Shown: positions 42,353 through 52,181 of the stretch, one piece after another
How the letters are laid out: each line of letters starts with the position of its first letter
Numbering within the stretch: the first letter of the stretch is position 1
NCBI RefSeq assembly: GCF_041287255.1
Contig: NZ_JBGGTX010000003.1
Coordinates: 558,001-622,000 of the forward strand
Direction of reading: 5' to 3'
Source: Tamlana flava
Lineage (GTDB): Bacteria; Bacteroidota; Bacteroidia; Flavobacteriales; Flavobacteriaceae
DNA length: 64,000 nucleotides
Notes under the pieces: generated by a model
Databases searched by the model: none
The model's input: only the letters and a program-made list of their open reading frames with translations
Told to the model about the DNA's origin: nothing
Position numbers and translations under genes: made by a program

Positions 42353-45300
42353 ATGAAAAGTTTGAAAATGAAAATAATTTTTTCCGCTCTGTTTTTCGTG
42401 AGCATTATTTATGGTATTTCTGCTCAGGAAAATCAGGTGCTATGGTCGGAAATATCAGATATAAAAGTTCCAAAAGAAAAAAAACTAATTAGAAAAACCG
42501 AACCCAACAAAGCCCAATATTTTCAGTTGGATGTTGCCAAACTAAAAACTGTTTTAGGTGTTTCTGCTAAAAGTACTTTCAACAAAAAAACAGAGCTTGT
42601 TATAAAATTTCCCAATAGTGAGGGTAATTTTGATACCTATAAAGTAAAGGAATCTTCCATTTTAGAACCCGATTTTCAGGATAAACACCCAGAATTACGC
42701 ACATATATTGGACAAAATACAGAAAACCCTTCAGCAACAATTACCTTTAGTTTAACCCCCAAAGGGCTGCATGCTATGGTTTTTTCTTCAAAAAATGGTG
42801 TTCAATTTATAGATCCATATGTTAAAGAGACAAACACGTATTTAGTTTATAAGAAAGGGGATTTACCAGCATTGAAAAAAGGATTTCAATGTTATTTACC
42901 TGAAAACTTTACTACCGAAAGTAAGTCGGAAAAAATCATTAAATCTTCTTTTAACGCGAATGATGGTAAACTAAGAACATTTAGATTGGCCATTGCCTCA
43001 ACGGTAGAATATTCACAATTCCATTGGATGGCTGCTGACTTAACGGCAGGAGATACCGAGGCCGACAAAAAAAATGCCGTTTTGGATGCCATGGTAGTGA
43101 CAATGAATCGGGTTAATGCCATTTTTCAACGTGATTTATCCATTAAAATGTACATGGTAGATAACAGTAAAATCATTTTCATTGATTCAGATAATTTTAA
43201 TAATGACGATGCCAATGTGCTTATCGACCAAAGCCAAAGTGTTATTAATGATTCCATTTTACCTGCCAACTATGATATTGGGCATACTTTTAGTACAGGT
43301 GCCGGTGGTTTGGCTTCTTTGGATTCTCCCTGTGTTAACAATCGAAAAGCACAAGGTGTAACAGGATCCAGCATACCTGTTGGGGATGCCTATGATATTG
43401 ATTTTGTAGCCCATGAATTAGGTCATCAATTTGGAGCACCACACACGTTCAATGGCAATGCTGGAAGCTGCAGCGGCAACAGATCATCTAGCAACGCTTA
43501 CGAACCGGGTAGTGGCTCAACCATCATGGCCTATGCAGGCATTTGCTCCTCACAAAACATACAACCCAATAGTGATGCCTATTTTCATCAAAAAAGCATT
43601 CAGATGATTTGGGATAATATTACAACAGGCAGCAGTACCTGTGGCGCAGAATCTTCAACGGGTAACACAGCACCCGTGGCCAATGCCGGGCCAGATTACA
43701 TCATACCTATTTCAACAGCATTCAAGCTTACAGGTAGTTCTTCGGATGCCGACCCATCGGGAACAAGCACCCACACCTATACTTGGGAACAGTACGACCT
43801 CGGCCCTGCCGGCGCACCGTCAGAAACCGACACAACTGGGCCTTTGGTTCGTTCCGTGGAGGGCACTAACAACCCTGTTAGAAGTATTCCTGATTTTGCC
43901 GATTATATAGTTTCCGGTGGTTCAACAGCTTGGGAAAAACTTCCTTCTGTTAATAGAACAATGAATTTTGCACTCACGGTAAGGGACAATGATGTTATTG
44001 GTACTGATGGAGGCGGACAAACCGACGTTGATTTTATGGAAATTACCGTTAATAGCACCGAGCCTTTCACAGTGAACAACCCCGTAACTTGGGCACAAAC
44101 AACGTCGCAAACTATTGAATGGAATGTTGGCCAAACTGCTGACATTGGAACAATTAATTGCCAAAGTGTAAATATTAAACTATCTACTGATGGCGGTGAA
44201 ACTTTTCCAATTGATATTGCTACTGGTACGCCAAACGATGGCTCTTTCACTTTTACCGTTCCGTCTCTTCCAGATACAAGTTTTGCACGCATATTAATTG
44301 AAGCCGCCGATAATATTTTTTATGATGTTTCAGATTTTGATTTTTCTATATCTAACAATCCCGATTTCTTTATAGTAGAACCAACTCTCGTGCCTGTTGA
44401 TTGTGGTGACAACAGCGCTGTTTTTAATTTTGAATATGTGGTTGCCAATGGTTTTTCTGAAAACACCGTATTTAGCGCTTCAGGTATTCCAGGCGGTGGC
44501 ACAGTATCTTTTTCACCAACCAATCTAAGTACTTCGGGTAGTGTCAATATGACCATTGGTAATTTGGATGGCATTTCTCAAGGAAATTATAATATTACCA
44601 TCACAGGGACTGCCACGACCCAAACTAAAAACAAAGATGTTGATTTCCCTTTCTTTAACTCACTTTGCCCAGCTTCAGGAAATCTTGATTATTTAACAAG
44701 CACAACGCTTGTTCAGTTTAACACCATTGACAATGCTTCTGGAAAATCGGCATATTCTGACTATAAGGCTTTTTCAACGGATGTTAACAGAAACATTTCT
44801 TATGACCTAACCATCAATGTAAATACAGACCCAGATGATGGTGCATATACAACAACAACTAAAGTTTGGGTAGACTGGAACCAAAATTGCAGTTTTGATG
44901 ATGCAGGAGAGGAATACGATCTAGGTGATGCATATAATGTTGCAGATGGCCCAACGGGTAATTCACCTCTTACCATTACCATTCCGAATGATGCCGTTTT
45001 AGGAAACACCATTATGAGGGTGGCCACAAAATACAAAGATGATGGTTTACCAACGTCTTGCGAAAATGGGTTTGATGGTGAAATTGAAGATTATACCATA
45101 AACGTTCAGCCAACACTCTCTATTGAAGAGTTTGGTTTTGAAAACTTTGCCGTTTTCCCAAATCCGAATAGGGGGGAATTCATTGTGAAGCTGAATGGTT
45201 CTCTATCCCGTGAAATTAACCTTAAAGTTTTTGATTTAGGCGGCCGAATGATTTACAGTAACACATATGATAATGTCGGTGATTTTAACGAGAAGGTTAA

Positions 45301-45385
45301 TATAGGATATGCCCAATCTGGCATGTATATTTTAACTGTTAGTGATGGTCTGCGAAAATCCATCAAAAAAATAATTGTTGAGTAA
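42353..45385 (+). CDS. Secreted reprolysin-like metalloprotease with type IX sorting domain
   Basis: 1010 residues. A signal peptide (ends GISAQ), a propeptide-like region, then a zincin domain with HELGHQFGAPH at about 354-364 (three zinc histidines and catalytic Glu). Beta-rich modules follow: a PKD/fibronectin-like region after residue 430, a GEVED module (WVDWNQNCSFDDAGEEYDLG ... GEIEDY, about 840-915), and a C-terminal Por sorting domain (FAVFPNPNRGEFIVKL to MYILTVSDG). It is predicted to leave the cell by the type IX system and digest extracellular protein. It ends in a bidirectional terminator. Confidence 0.92.
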   Translation: MKSLKMKIIFSALFFVSIIYGISAQENQVLWSEISDIKVPKEKKLIRKTEPNKAQYFQLDVAKLKTVLGVSAKSTFNKKTELVIKFPNSEGNFDTYKVKESSILEPDFQDKHPELRTYIGQNTENPSATITFSLTPKGLHAMVFSSKNGVQFIDPYVKETNTYLVYKKGDLPALKKGFQCYLPENFTTESKSEKIIKSSFNANDGKLRTFRLAIASTVEYSQFHWMAADLTAGDTEADKKNAVLDAMVVTMNRVNAIFQRDLSIKMYMVDNSKIIFIDSDNFNNDDANVLIDQSQSVINDSILPANYDIGHTFSTGAGGLASLDSPCVNNRKAQGVTGSSIPVGDAYDIDFVAHELGHQFGAPHTFNGNAGSCSGNRSSSNAYEPGSGSTIMAYAGICSSQNIQPNSDAYFHQKSIQMIWDNITTGSSTCGAESSTGNTAPVANAGPDYIIPISTAFKLTGSSSDADPSGTSTHTYTWEQYDLGPAGAPSETDTTGPLVRSVEGTNNPVRSIPDFADYIVSGGSTAWEKLPSVNRTMNFALTVRDNDVIGTDGGGQTDVDFMEITVNSTEPFTVNNPVTWAQTTSQTIEWNVGQTADIGTINCQSVNIKLSTDGGETFPIDIATGTPNDGSFTFTVPSLPDTSFARILIEAADNIFYDVSDFDFSISNNPDFFIVEPTLVPVDCGDNSAVFNFEYVVANGFSENTVFSASGIPGGGTVSFSPTNLSTSGSVNMTIGNLDGISQGNYNITITGTATTQTKNKDVDFPFFNSLCPASGNLDYLTSTTLVQFNTIDNASGKSAYSDYKAFSTDVNRNISYDLTINVNTDPDDGAYTTTTKVWVDWNQNCSFDDAGEEYDLGDAYNVADGPTGNSPLTITIPNDAVLGNTIMRVATKYKDDGLPTSCENGFDGEIEDYTINVQPTLSIEEFGFENFAVFPNPNRGEFIVKLNGSLSREINLKVFDLGGRMIYSNTYDNVGDFNEKVNIGYAQSGMYILTVSDGLRKSIKKIIVE

Positions 45386-45394
45386 TTGACAAAT

Positions 45395-45424
45395 AAAAAG
45401 GGAAGGTTATAACCTTCCCTTTTT
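45395..45424. terminator. Bidirectional terminator between protease and pth
   Basis: A 30-bp perfect palindrome: AAAAAGGGAAGGTTA paired with TAACCTTCCCTTTTT. It serves the converging protease and pth genes. Confidence 0.93.
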
Positions 45425-46049
45425 ACTTACCATTAAAGGTGTTCATCGTATCATTCACTCCAGCCAATGCAAAGGATTTTATCAATTCAGAAGATTTTCC
45501 CAAACGTTCTTTAAGCTGACTTGATTCATCTTCTGTCCATTCACCCAAAACATAATCAATCTGCCTTCCTTTGCTGAAGGTGTCACTTATGCCAAACCTG
45601 AACCGGCTATAATTTGTGGTATTTAACTTGTCTTGAATATCCTTTAAACCATTGTGGCCGCCATCACTTCCTTTGGTTTTTAAACGCATGCTCCCAAAGG
45701 GAAGGTTTAAATCGTCTGTAATGACCAATAAGTTTTCTAAAGGTATCTTTTCTTTAGTTAACCAATATAAAACGGCCTTACCACTTAAATTCATGTACGT
45801 GTTGGGCTTTAAAAAAATAAAGGTTCTCCCTTTTAGTTTATAGGTTGCCACATCTCCCAATTTTTGAGTTTCAAACGTTAAGCTTTCCTGATTGGCAAAA
45901 AAATCTAAAATTTTAAACCCGATGTTGTGTCGGGTATTTGCATATTTTTCGCCGATATTTCCTAAACCTACTATTAAATATTTTTTCATGAAATCTACAT
46001 CTTCTATATGCTTGCCTTTACTAAACCATCTTTTTAAAAACCACCACAT
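45423..46049 (-). CDS. pth: Peptidyl-tRNA hydrolase
   Basis: 208 residues from ATG 46049 (the open frame starts at TTG 46067). The catalytic domain begins at MKKYLIVGLGNIG (residue 21); N31 and H41 in GNIGEKYANTRHNIGF and the later MNLSGKA and SDGGHNGLKD are the active-site motifs. It frees stalled peptidyl-tRNA. The basic 20-residue extension (MWWFLKRWFSKGKH) is seen in flavobacterial relatives. It lies downstream of the sucAB terminator, so it likely has its own promoter. Confidence 0.94.
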   Translation of the reverse strand: MWWFLKRWFSKGKHIEDVDFMKKYLIVGLGNIGEKYANTRHNIGFKILDFFANQESLTFETQKLGDVATYKLKGRTFIFLKPNTYMNLSGKAVLYWLTKEKIPLENLLVITDDLNLPFGSMRLKTKGSDGGHNGLKDIQDKLNTTNYSRFRFGISDTFSKGRQIDYVLGEWTEDESSQLKERLGKSSELIKSFALAGVNDTMNTFNGK

Positions 46050-46071
46050 AAAAGTTATTTTTTGCAAAAAT

Positions 46072-46100
46072 AAAAAAGCATCCCAAATAATTTGGAATGC
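46072..46100 (-). terminator. Terminator after sucB
   Basis: GCATCCCAAA (46078-46087) pairs with TTTGGAATGC (46091-46100), one mismatch; the A-run at 46072-46077 becomes U-run on the minus strand. Confidence 0.75.
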
Positions 46101-46154
46101 CTCTATAAACTATCTTTTATTTAACCGTTCTAAAGGTTAAATATTATTTCTCAT

Positions 46155-47366
46155 CTATAATTCCAATGCTTTTTTGACGTTGTTATCCATCAAAAGTTCA
46201 ATTGGATTTTCCAGTGCTTCTTTTACTGCTACCAAGAACCCAACACTTTCTTTTCCATCGATAATTCGGTGATCATAAGATAAAGCCACATACATGATTG
46301 GTCGAATTTCAACCTTACCATCAACCGCCACAGGGCGTTCCACAATATTGTGCATCCCCAAAATACCACTTTGTGGTGGATTGATTATTGGTGTAGACAA
46401 CATACTTCCAAAAACACCGCCATTGGTAATGGTAAATGTACCGCCGGTCATTTCATCAACAGTAATTTGACCATCTCTAGCTCGAATTGCCAAACGTTTT
46501 ACTTCAGATTCTACGCCTCGGAAGCTTAAATTTTCTGCATTTCTGATTACAGGCACCATCAAGCCTTTAGGTCCAGAAACGGCGATGCTAATATCGCAAA
46601 AATCATAGGTAATCATCTCCTTTTCATCAATCATAGAATTAACCGCAGGATACATTTTTAATGCTCTAACCACAGCCAAGGTGAAGAAGCTCATAAAGCC
46701 CAAACTAACGCCGTGCTTAGTTTTGAATGTTTCTTTGTATTCGTTACGCAGTGCGAAAATAGGCGACATATCAACCTCATTAAATGTGGTTAGCATAGCC
46801 GTTGTATTTTTGGCCTCGACCAAACGCTCCGCAACTTTACGACGTAGCATGGACATTTTAGTACGTGAAGTTCCTCGACTTCCGCCAGTTGGCGTTCCCA
46901 TAGAAGGTACTGCGTTTACGGCATCTTCTTTGGTAACTCTTCCATCTTTTCCAGTTCCAGAAATTGACGCAGCATCCATACCTTTTTCTGCTAAAATCTT
47001 TTTTGCAGCTGGGCTTGCGCTACCAGTTGCATAAGTTTTTGTTTCAGGAGCCGGAGCTTTTGGAGTTTCGGCTTTTGGTGCTTCCTCCTTTTTTTCTTCC
47101 TTTGGAGTCTTACCGCCTTCAGGTTTTTCACCATCTGTATCAATTAAACAAACTACAGCGCCAACTGCTACAGCATCACCTTCTTCTGCCTTAAGTGTAA
47201 TGGTTCCACTTACTTCAGCCGGCAATTCTAGAGTTGCCTTGTCGCTATCAACCTCTGCAATAGCTTGGTCTTTTTCAACATAATCCCCATCTTCAACAAG
47301 CCAAGTTGCTATTTCTACTTCTGTAATGGATTCCCCCGGCGAAGGAACTTTCATTTCTAAAATCAT
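46155..47366 (-). CDS. sucB: Dihydrolipoyllysine succinyltransferase (2-oxoglutarate dehydrogenase E2)
   Basis: 403 residues. Domains: lipoyl domain with lipoylated K43 (VDSDKATLEL); an Ala/Pro/Glu linker (about 80-115); E3-binding domain (ASPAAKKILAEKGMDAASIS, about 118-150); catalytic domain with the terminal YDHRIIDGKESVGFL motif. It transfers succinyl from E1 to CoA. The gene follows sucA by 34 bases. E3 (lpd) is elsewhere. Confidence 0.97.
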   Translation of the reverse strand: MILEMKVPSPGESITEVEIATWLVEDGDYVEKDQAIAEVDSDKATLELPAEVSGTITLKAEEGDAVAVGAVVCLIDTDGEKPEGGKTPKEEKKEEAPKAETPKAPAPETKTYATGSASPAAKKILAEKGMDAASISGTGKDGRVTKEDAVNAVPSMGTPTGGSRGTSRTKMSMLRRKVAERLVEAKNTTAMLTTFNEVDMSPIFALRNEYKETFKTKHGVSLGFMSFFTLAVVRALKMYPAVNSMIDEKEMITYDFCDISIAVSGPKGLMVPVIRNAENLSFRGVESEVKRLAIRARDGQITVDEMTGGTFTITNGGVFGSMLSTPIINPPQSGILGMHNIVERPVAVDGKVEIRPIMYVALSYDHRIIDGKESVGFLVAVKEALENPIELLMDNNVKKALEL

Positions 47367-47400
47367 TCTTTATAATTTTAATGGTATCTAAAATTCTTTT

Positions 47401-50142
47401 TTAATTTATTTCGAAAACGTCGTTTACTACACGTTTTTGTCTTCTTTTATCTCTTGTACTTGAACCTGGAGCAGGTACTGAGCTGTATGGTCTGGAACAA
47501 ACTTCTAATTTCACTAAATCCATACGTTGTGCAAAATACGTCCAAGCCCCCATATTCTTAGGTTCTTCCTGTGCCCAAACATACTTTTCAACTTTTGGAT
47601 AGCGATTGATTACTTCCTGAATCTTATCTAAATGCAACGGGAATAATTGCTCAATTCTTACCAATGCCACATCTTCCCTTTGCAATTCTTCTCTTTGTTC
47701 CAACAAATCATAATAGAATTTACCCGTACAGAAAACAAGTTTGGTTACTTTTTGTGGGGCAATAGTATCGTCAATAACTTCTTGGAATTTACCCGTTGCC
47801 AATTCGCTAATTGATGAGACCGCTTTTGGGTGACGCAATAAACTTTTTGGAGTGAAAACTACCAAAGGCTTGCGGTAGTCGCGCTTCATTTGACGACGCA
47901 ATAAATGGAAGATATTGGCAGGTGTTGTGCAGTCTGCAACAATCATATTGTCATTTCCACACAATTGAAGATAACGCTCTATTCTTGCTGATGAATGTTC
48001 CGAACCTTGTCCTTCGTAACCATGCGGCAACAGAACCACAATACCGTTTTGGGACTTCCATTTATCTTCAGCTGCAGACAAATATTGGTCGAAAATAATT
48101 TGCGCTCCGTTGCTGAAATCACCAAACTGAGCTTCCCAAATGGTTAGGGTATTGGGATTGGCCATGGCATAACCATAATCAAAACCTAAAACACCATATT
48201 CAGACAAAAATGAGTTGTAAATATACATTTCACCTTTGTTATCTGGGTTAGTGTTTAAGAGGTTGATACGCTCTTCAGATTTTTCATCTCTTAAGATGGC
48301 ATGACGGTGACTGAATGTACCACGCTCAACATCTTGACCTGAAATACGCACATTGTATCCTTCTTCCAACAAACTTCCGTAGGCTAGAGATTCAGCAATT
48401 CCCCAATCAAGGGTATCGGTTTCAAAAACCATATTTGCACGGCCTTCTAAAATACGTTCGGCCTTACGCAAGAATTGAACACCCTCAGGCACAGTTGAAA
48501 CAATTTTAGAAATGTTTTTAAGCTTATCTTCGGCATAACTTGTGTCCTCAGATTGCAACATGGCATCTAATCCTTTTCGCTGAAATCCTTTCCAACGCTC
48601 TTGCATAAATTCCCTTACCTTGGATGCTTCAGCTTCTTTTGATTTGGCATATTCAGACTCTAGAGTTTCTTTAAACTCCTCAACAATATTGCTAACATAT
48701 TCTCTGTCTACGGTATTTTCAGCAGTAAGCTTATCTGAATATATTTTAAAAGGATTCGGGTGTTTTGCTATATATTTATATAGCTTGGGTTGTGTAAATC
48801 TTGGTTCGTCACCTTCATTGTGGCCATATTTTCTATAGCCCAACAAATCTATATACACGTCTTTTTTATAACGCATTCTGTAGTCTAAGGCCATTTCTAC
48901 CGCATGCACAACTGCTTCGGCATCATCTGCATTTACATGCAAAACGGGTGAAAGCGTTACCTTTGCAACATCGGTACAATAGGTACTGGAACGCGCATCT
49001 AAATAGTTGGTTGTAAACCCAATCTGGTTATTTACAACAATATGCACAGTACCACCAGTTTTATAGCCATTTAATTGACTCATTTGGGCTACTTCATAAA
49101 CCACTCCTTGCCCAGCTATAGCCGCATCCCCATGAACTATAATAGGTAAGATTTTAGAATCATCGCCATTATAATCATTGTCAATTTTTGCTCGGGTAAT
49201 TCCTTCGGCCACAGGCGCAACAGTTTCCAAATGCGACGGGTTTGGCACCAAGTTCATCTTGATGTTTTTACCATTTTGATAGGTTTTATCAAGCGTTTGG
49301 CCTAAGTGATATTTCACATCCCCATCAATATTTTCATCTTCAAAATCCAAACCATCAAATTCATTGAACAATTCATTTAACGGTTTTCTAAAAATATTTA
49401 CCAGCGTGCTTAAACGGCCACGGTGAGCCATACCTAAAACACACTCTTTTACATCATATTTTTCAACCGCATAAAATAGTACATTACTTATTGCTGGTAT
49501 TAATGATTCGCCACCTTCCAACGAGAATCGCTTTTGCCCCACATACTTTGTCTGTAAAAAGTTCTCGAATGTAACGGCCTGATTTAATTTGGAAAGTATA
49601 TATTTCTTTTTCTCAACCGAAAAATTGGGCTGGTTGTCATTTAAATTCAACTTGCTCTGCCACCAGGAAATCACCTCAGGATTACGCAAATACATATACT
49701 CAACACCTATTGAGCTACAATAAATCCTTTCTAAATGAACAATGATTTCACGTAACGTTTGCGCACCAATACCCAAGATTTCACCAGCATTAAAAACGGT
49801 ATCTAAATCGTTTTCGGAAAGACCGAAATTTTCGAGGTCTAAGGTTGGAGTATATGTTCTTCTATTTCGAACTGGATTGGTTTTTGTGAACAAATGCCCA
49901 CGCATTCTGTAGCCATCGATAAGTCTGATAACCTGAAATTCTTTTTGAAGATATTCTGGCATTTGTGCTGAAACACCCTCAACAATTTCTCCGTTAAGTC
50001 CGTAATTTTCGCTTCCGAAGTCGTAGCCTTGAAAAAAGGCCCTCCAACTCGGTTCTACAGAGTCTGGATTTTGAAGATATTGGTCGTATAAATCAGCAAA
50101 AAATGCTGTATGCGCTGCGTTTAAAAATGAAAATTTATCCAT
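47401..50142 (-). CDS. sucA: 2-oxoglutarate dehydrogenase E1
   Basis: 913 residues. A thiamine-diphosphate enzyme that decarboxylates 2-oxoglutarate. The N-terminus (NAAHTAFFADLYDQYLQNPDSVEPSW split around residue 8-33) is typical; GMAHRGRLSTLVNIF (about 238-252), the TPP-binding GDAAIAGQGVVYE region (about 345-357) and HGYEGQGSEHSSARIERYLQ follow. It is the first gene of sucAB and removes the same 2-oxoglutarate that GltBD needs. Confidence 0.97.
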   Translation of the reverse strand: MDKFSFLNAAHTAFFADLYDQYLQNPDSVEPSWRAFFQGYDFGSENYGLNGEIVEGVSAQMPEYLQKEFQVIRLIDGYRMRGHLFTKTNPVRNRRTYTPTLDLENFGLSENDLDTVFNAGEILGIGAQTLREIIVHLERIYCSSIGVEYMYLRNPEVISWWQSKLNLNDNQPNFSVEKKKYILSKLNQAVTFENFLQTKYVGQKRFSLEGGESLIPAISNVLFYAVEKYDVKECVLGMAHRGRLSTLVNIFRKPLNELFNEFDGLDFEDENIDGDVKYHLGQTLDKTYQNGKNIKMNLVPNPSHLETVAPVAEGITRAKIDNDYNGDDSKILPIIVHGDAAIAGQGVVYEVAQMSQLNGYKTGGTVHIVVNNQIGFTTNYLDARSSTYCTDVAKVTLSPVLHVNADDAEAVVHAVEMALDYRMRYKKDVYIDLLGYRKYGHNEGDEPRFTQPKLYKYIAKHPNPFKIYSDKLTAENTVDREYVSNIVEEFKETLESEYAKSKEAEASKVREFMQERWKGFQRKGLDAMLQSEDTSYAEDKLKNISKIVSTVPEGVQFLRKAERILEGRANMVFETDTLDWGIAESLAYGSLLEEGYNVRISGQDVERGTFSHRHAILRDEKSEERINLLNTNPDNKGEMYIYNSFLSEYGVLGFDYGYAMANPNTLTIWEAQFGDFSNGAQIIFDQYLSAAEDKWKSQNGIVVLLPHGYEGQGSEHSSARIERYLQLCGNDNMIVADCTTPANIFHLLRRQMKRDYRKPLVVFTPKSLLRHPKAVSSISELATGKFQEVIDDTIAPQKVTKLVFCTGKFYYDLLEQREELQREDVALVRIEQLFPLHLDKIQEVINRYPKVEKYVWAQEEPKNMGAWTYFAQRMDLVKLEVCSRPYSSVPAPGSSTRDKRRQKRVVNDVFEIN

Positions 50143-50298
50143 TGTAAGAATTAATCCCCTAAAAGGTTCGTCAAAATTTTTTCAAAAATACAACTTTTAG
50201 TAAAATTAGGGGTTTGTTTAACTATATTTATAACTTTCAATCTGCGTTTCATAAATATGCCCAATAATCTGTTAATTTTTTGATAATTTCTCAATACA

Positions 50299-50827
50299 AT
50301 GAATTTATTGCCTTCAATTAATAAAAAAAACTTTCTTCTATTAGCAATCTTTTCAGTATTTACATTAAACATGGCAGCGCAAAAAAGCGAACCCGATTTT
50401 TGGAGGCATGTTCGCTTTGGTGGTGGTTTAGGTTTAAACTTTGTTGATAACTTTTTTAGTGCGACCATTGCTCCAAGTGCCATTAATGAATTTGACCGAA
50501 ACTTTACTCTTGGCCTAGGGTTTAACGCTACTTTTTTCAATCAAAAGAACGTACATAAAACAACCGTTTTAGGAGGCAGTTTGGTTGGGCTTTACAATGT
50601 GATTTCTGAGCTACAGCTTTCGGGAGAATTTGAGCAACTTAACGTAAACAGAAAGTAATGTCAATTTAAATGTTACGGACGATAATTATTGGTCGCCCGC
50701 ACTATTTTTGGGCGCTGGTTATAGAAGTGGCAGTGTTACTTTTGGCGTTAGATACGATGTGCTGTATGATGAAAACAAAAGTATTTATGCCGACCCTTGG
50801 ATGCCTTTCGTAAGGTTTTATTTTTAA
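50299..50827 (+). pseudogene. Frameshifted outer-membrane beta-barrel protein
   Basis: The first frame gives a signal peptide (FSVFTLNMAAQ) and FGGGLGLNFVDNFFSATIAPSA-type barrel strands up to EQLNVNRK and a stop at 50656-50658. One base further on, the next frame continues seamlessly: VNLNVTDDNYWSPALFLGAG to the end FVRFYF and stop 50825-50827. One extra base near 50648-50652 (AGAAAG) explains it. The restored protein is about 176 residues, ends in an aromatic, and resembles the small protein often misnamed alpha-ketoglutarate decarboxylase beside sucA in flavobacteria. It may be a true mutation or an assembly error. Confidence 0.8.
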
Positions 50828-50982
50828 AAAGCTATTTCCAAGTGTAATAAAGTATGTCAACAATTGGTGAATCCAATTTGGCAAAAGAGTTTCAAAGGTA
50901 ATCTTTATTGTTCCATTTATCATTGATATTTTTTTTGGTTTCATCGGTTTTCTGGTTAGTAAACAATCGAAATAAATAAAAA

Positions 50983-50998
50983 AGGACAATATTGTCCT
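50983..50998. promoter_or_regulatory. NsrR-like operator upstream of nos cluster
   Basis: AGGACAATATTGTCCT is a perfect 16-bp palindrome, matching sites before ric (59226) and the Rrf2 gene (59737). Its centre is about 60 bases upstream of the expected nos start point. Confidence 0.65.
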
Positions 50999-51000
50999 AA

Positions 51001-51018
51001 ATATGATTTTTATCATAT
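51001..51018. promoter_or_regulatory. Crp/Fnr-type box of the nos promoter
   Basis: ATATGAT-TTTT-ATCATAT, arms 7 bp, spacer 4. It has the layout of Fnr/Dnr sites (TTGAT-N4-ATCAA). It lies two bases from the AGGACAA operator and about 41 bases upstream of the estimated start point, the class II activator position. Confidence 0.6.
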
Positions 51019-51038
51019 TATTTCCCTCCTAAATACGA

Positions 51039-51046
51039 TAGTTTTA
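51039..51046 (+). promoter_or_regulatory. -7 element of the nos operon
   Basis: TAGTTTTA, one base from TAnnTTTG, 22 bases before the cytochrome gene start. No -33 TTG is present, which fits activator dependence. Confidence 0.45.
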
Positions 51047-51067
51047 CTTCTCTAAAACTATTCAACA

Positions 51068-51568
51068 ATGAAAACAACATTTTTATTCTTCACATCATTA
51101 TTGATGGCATTATTAATTAGCTGCGGAGGCACCGAAAAGAAAAAAGAAAAAGGATTTTCCTATGAAAAAAAGACCGCCACAGAAACTAAAGCAAAATCAA
51201 CCTCTGAAAAATTACCAGCTTCCCAAAAAGTAGATTTATCCAACAAGGGTATTGGTCCAATTACCTCCATTAACCTACCTGCTACAATTGATGAGGATTT
51301 AGTGGCGCAAGGAGCAGATGTGTACAAAAAAATGTGTACGGCGTGCCATAGGCCCAATAAAAAATTTATCGGCCCTGCACCAACGGAGATTTTGAAGCGA
51401 CGTTCTCCTGAGTGGGTAATGAACATGATTTTAAACCCCGAGGAAATGACACAAAAAGACCCCTTAGCCAAAGAGTTACTAATTGAATTTAACGGTTCCC
51501 CAATGGCAAATCAGAACTTATCTAAAGATGAAGCCAGAGCTGTTTTAGAATATTTCAGAACCTTATAA
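51068..51568 (+). CDS. Cytochrome c lipoprotein of the nos cluster
   Basis: 166 residues. Lipobox LISC with lipidated C19; a charged linker of about 60 residues; then a mono-heme cytochrome c domain with C90-TA-C93-H94 and a likely distal ligand M146 (GSPMANQ). It is tethered to a membrane facing the periplasm. First gene of the cluster, 9 bases ahead of the fasciclin gene; the probable role is electron delivery to NosZ. This is inferred from position, since clade II clusters commonly contain such cytochromes. Confidence 0.9.
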   Translation: MKTTFLFFTSLLMALLISCGGTEKKKEKGFSYEKKTATETKAKSTSEKLPASQKVDLSNKGIGPITSINLPATIDEDLVAQGADVYKKMCTACHRPNKKFIGPAPTEILKRRSPEWVMNMILNPEEMTQKDPLAKELLIEFNGSPMANQNLSKDEARAVLEYFRTL

Positions 51569-51577
51569 AAAAACAAT

Positions 51578-52156
51578 ATGAAACCAATTAAACATCTATT
51601 TTTTGTTTTTGCACTTGTGGCACTTCTATGTTCGTGCAAAAACGGAAGAAATGAAGCCACAACAGCCTCTCAAGCAAACCAAACCGATGGAACTACAACA
51701 GAACGATCAGGTCAAGCCTTTATTGAGGATGATGAAGGGTTGCCAACAGTTTTAAGCATAGCTATAGAATCTCCAGACCATACTACTTTGGTTGCAGCTG
51801 TTCAAGCCGCTCAATTGGAAAATGCCCTTGTTAATGCCGGCCCCCTAATGGTTTTTGCTCCTACAAACAAAGCTTTTGCAGCTTTACCAGAAGGAACGGT
51901 TGAAAACTTGTTAATACCAGAAAACAAAGAGGTATTAGCTGATATTTTAAAATACCATGTGACTCCTGGAAAATATTCCAAAGAATTCTTGACCAAATTT
52001 AAAAAATTAGGACAGGCAAATAATCAATATGTTGTCGTTGATATTGTGGATGGAGAACCCATAATAGGTGGAGCTAAAATTTTAGCTAGCATTCCTGCAG
52101 GTAACGGAATTGTGCATGTTATAGACAAGGTTTTGCTGCCTCCGTCAGAAGAATAA
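51578..52156 (+). CDS. Fasciclin-domain lipoprotein
   Basis: 192 residues. Lipoprotein signal with cysteines at 18 and 20 (ALLCSCKNG); a low-complexity linker; one FAS1 domain (about 60-190) with DHTTLVAAVQAAQLENAL, MVFAPTNKAFAALPEGTV and the final NGIVHVIDKVLLPP. FAS1 domains mediate adhesion or protein-protein contacts. Here it lies between a cytochrome and nosZ, so it may help assemble or anchor the reductase; no function is known. Translation is likely coupled to the cytochrome gene. Confidence 0.88.
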   Translation: MKPIKHLFFVFALVALLCSCKNGRNEATTASQANQTDGTTTERSGQAFIEDDEGLPTVLSIAIESPDHTTLVAAVQAAQLENALVNAGPLMVFAPTNKAFAALPEGTVENLLIPENKEVLADILKYHVTPGKYSKEFLTKFKKLGQANNQYVVVDIVDGEPIIGGAKILASIPAGNGIVHVIDKVLLPPSEE

Positions 52157-52181
52157 ACACTAATCTAATCATAAATAAACA

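Noticed and set aside
43903..44292. 129-codon ORF antisense to the secreted protease
   Set aside because: It lies wholly within a well-supported gene, has no domain features, and two further overlapping frames exist in the same place; it is a shadow.
50702..51016. 104-codon minus-strand ORF over the nos promoter
   Set aside because: It overlaps the end of the outer-membrane gene and both regulatory dyads, and the product looks like a random AT-rich translation.
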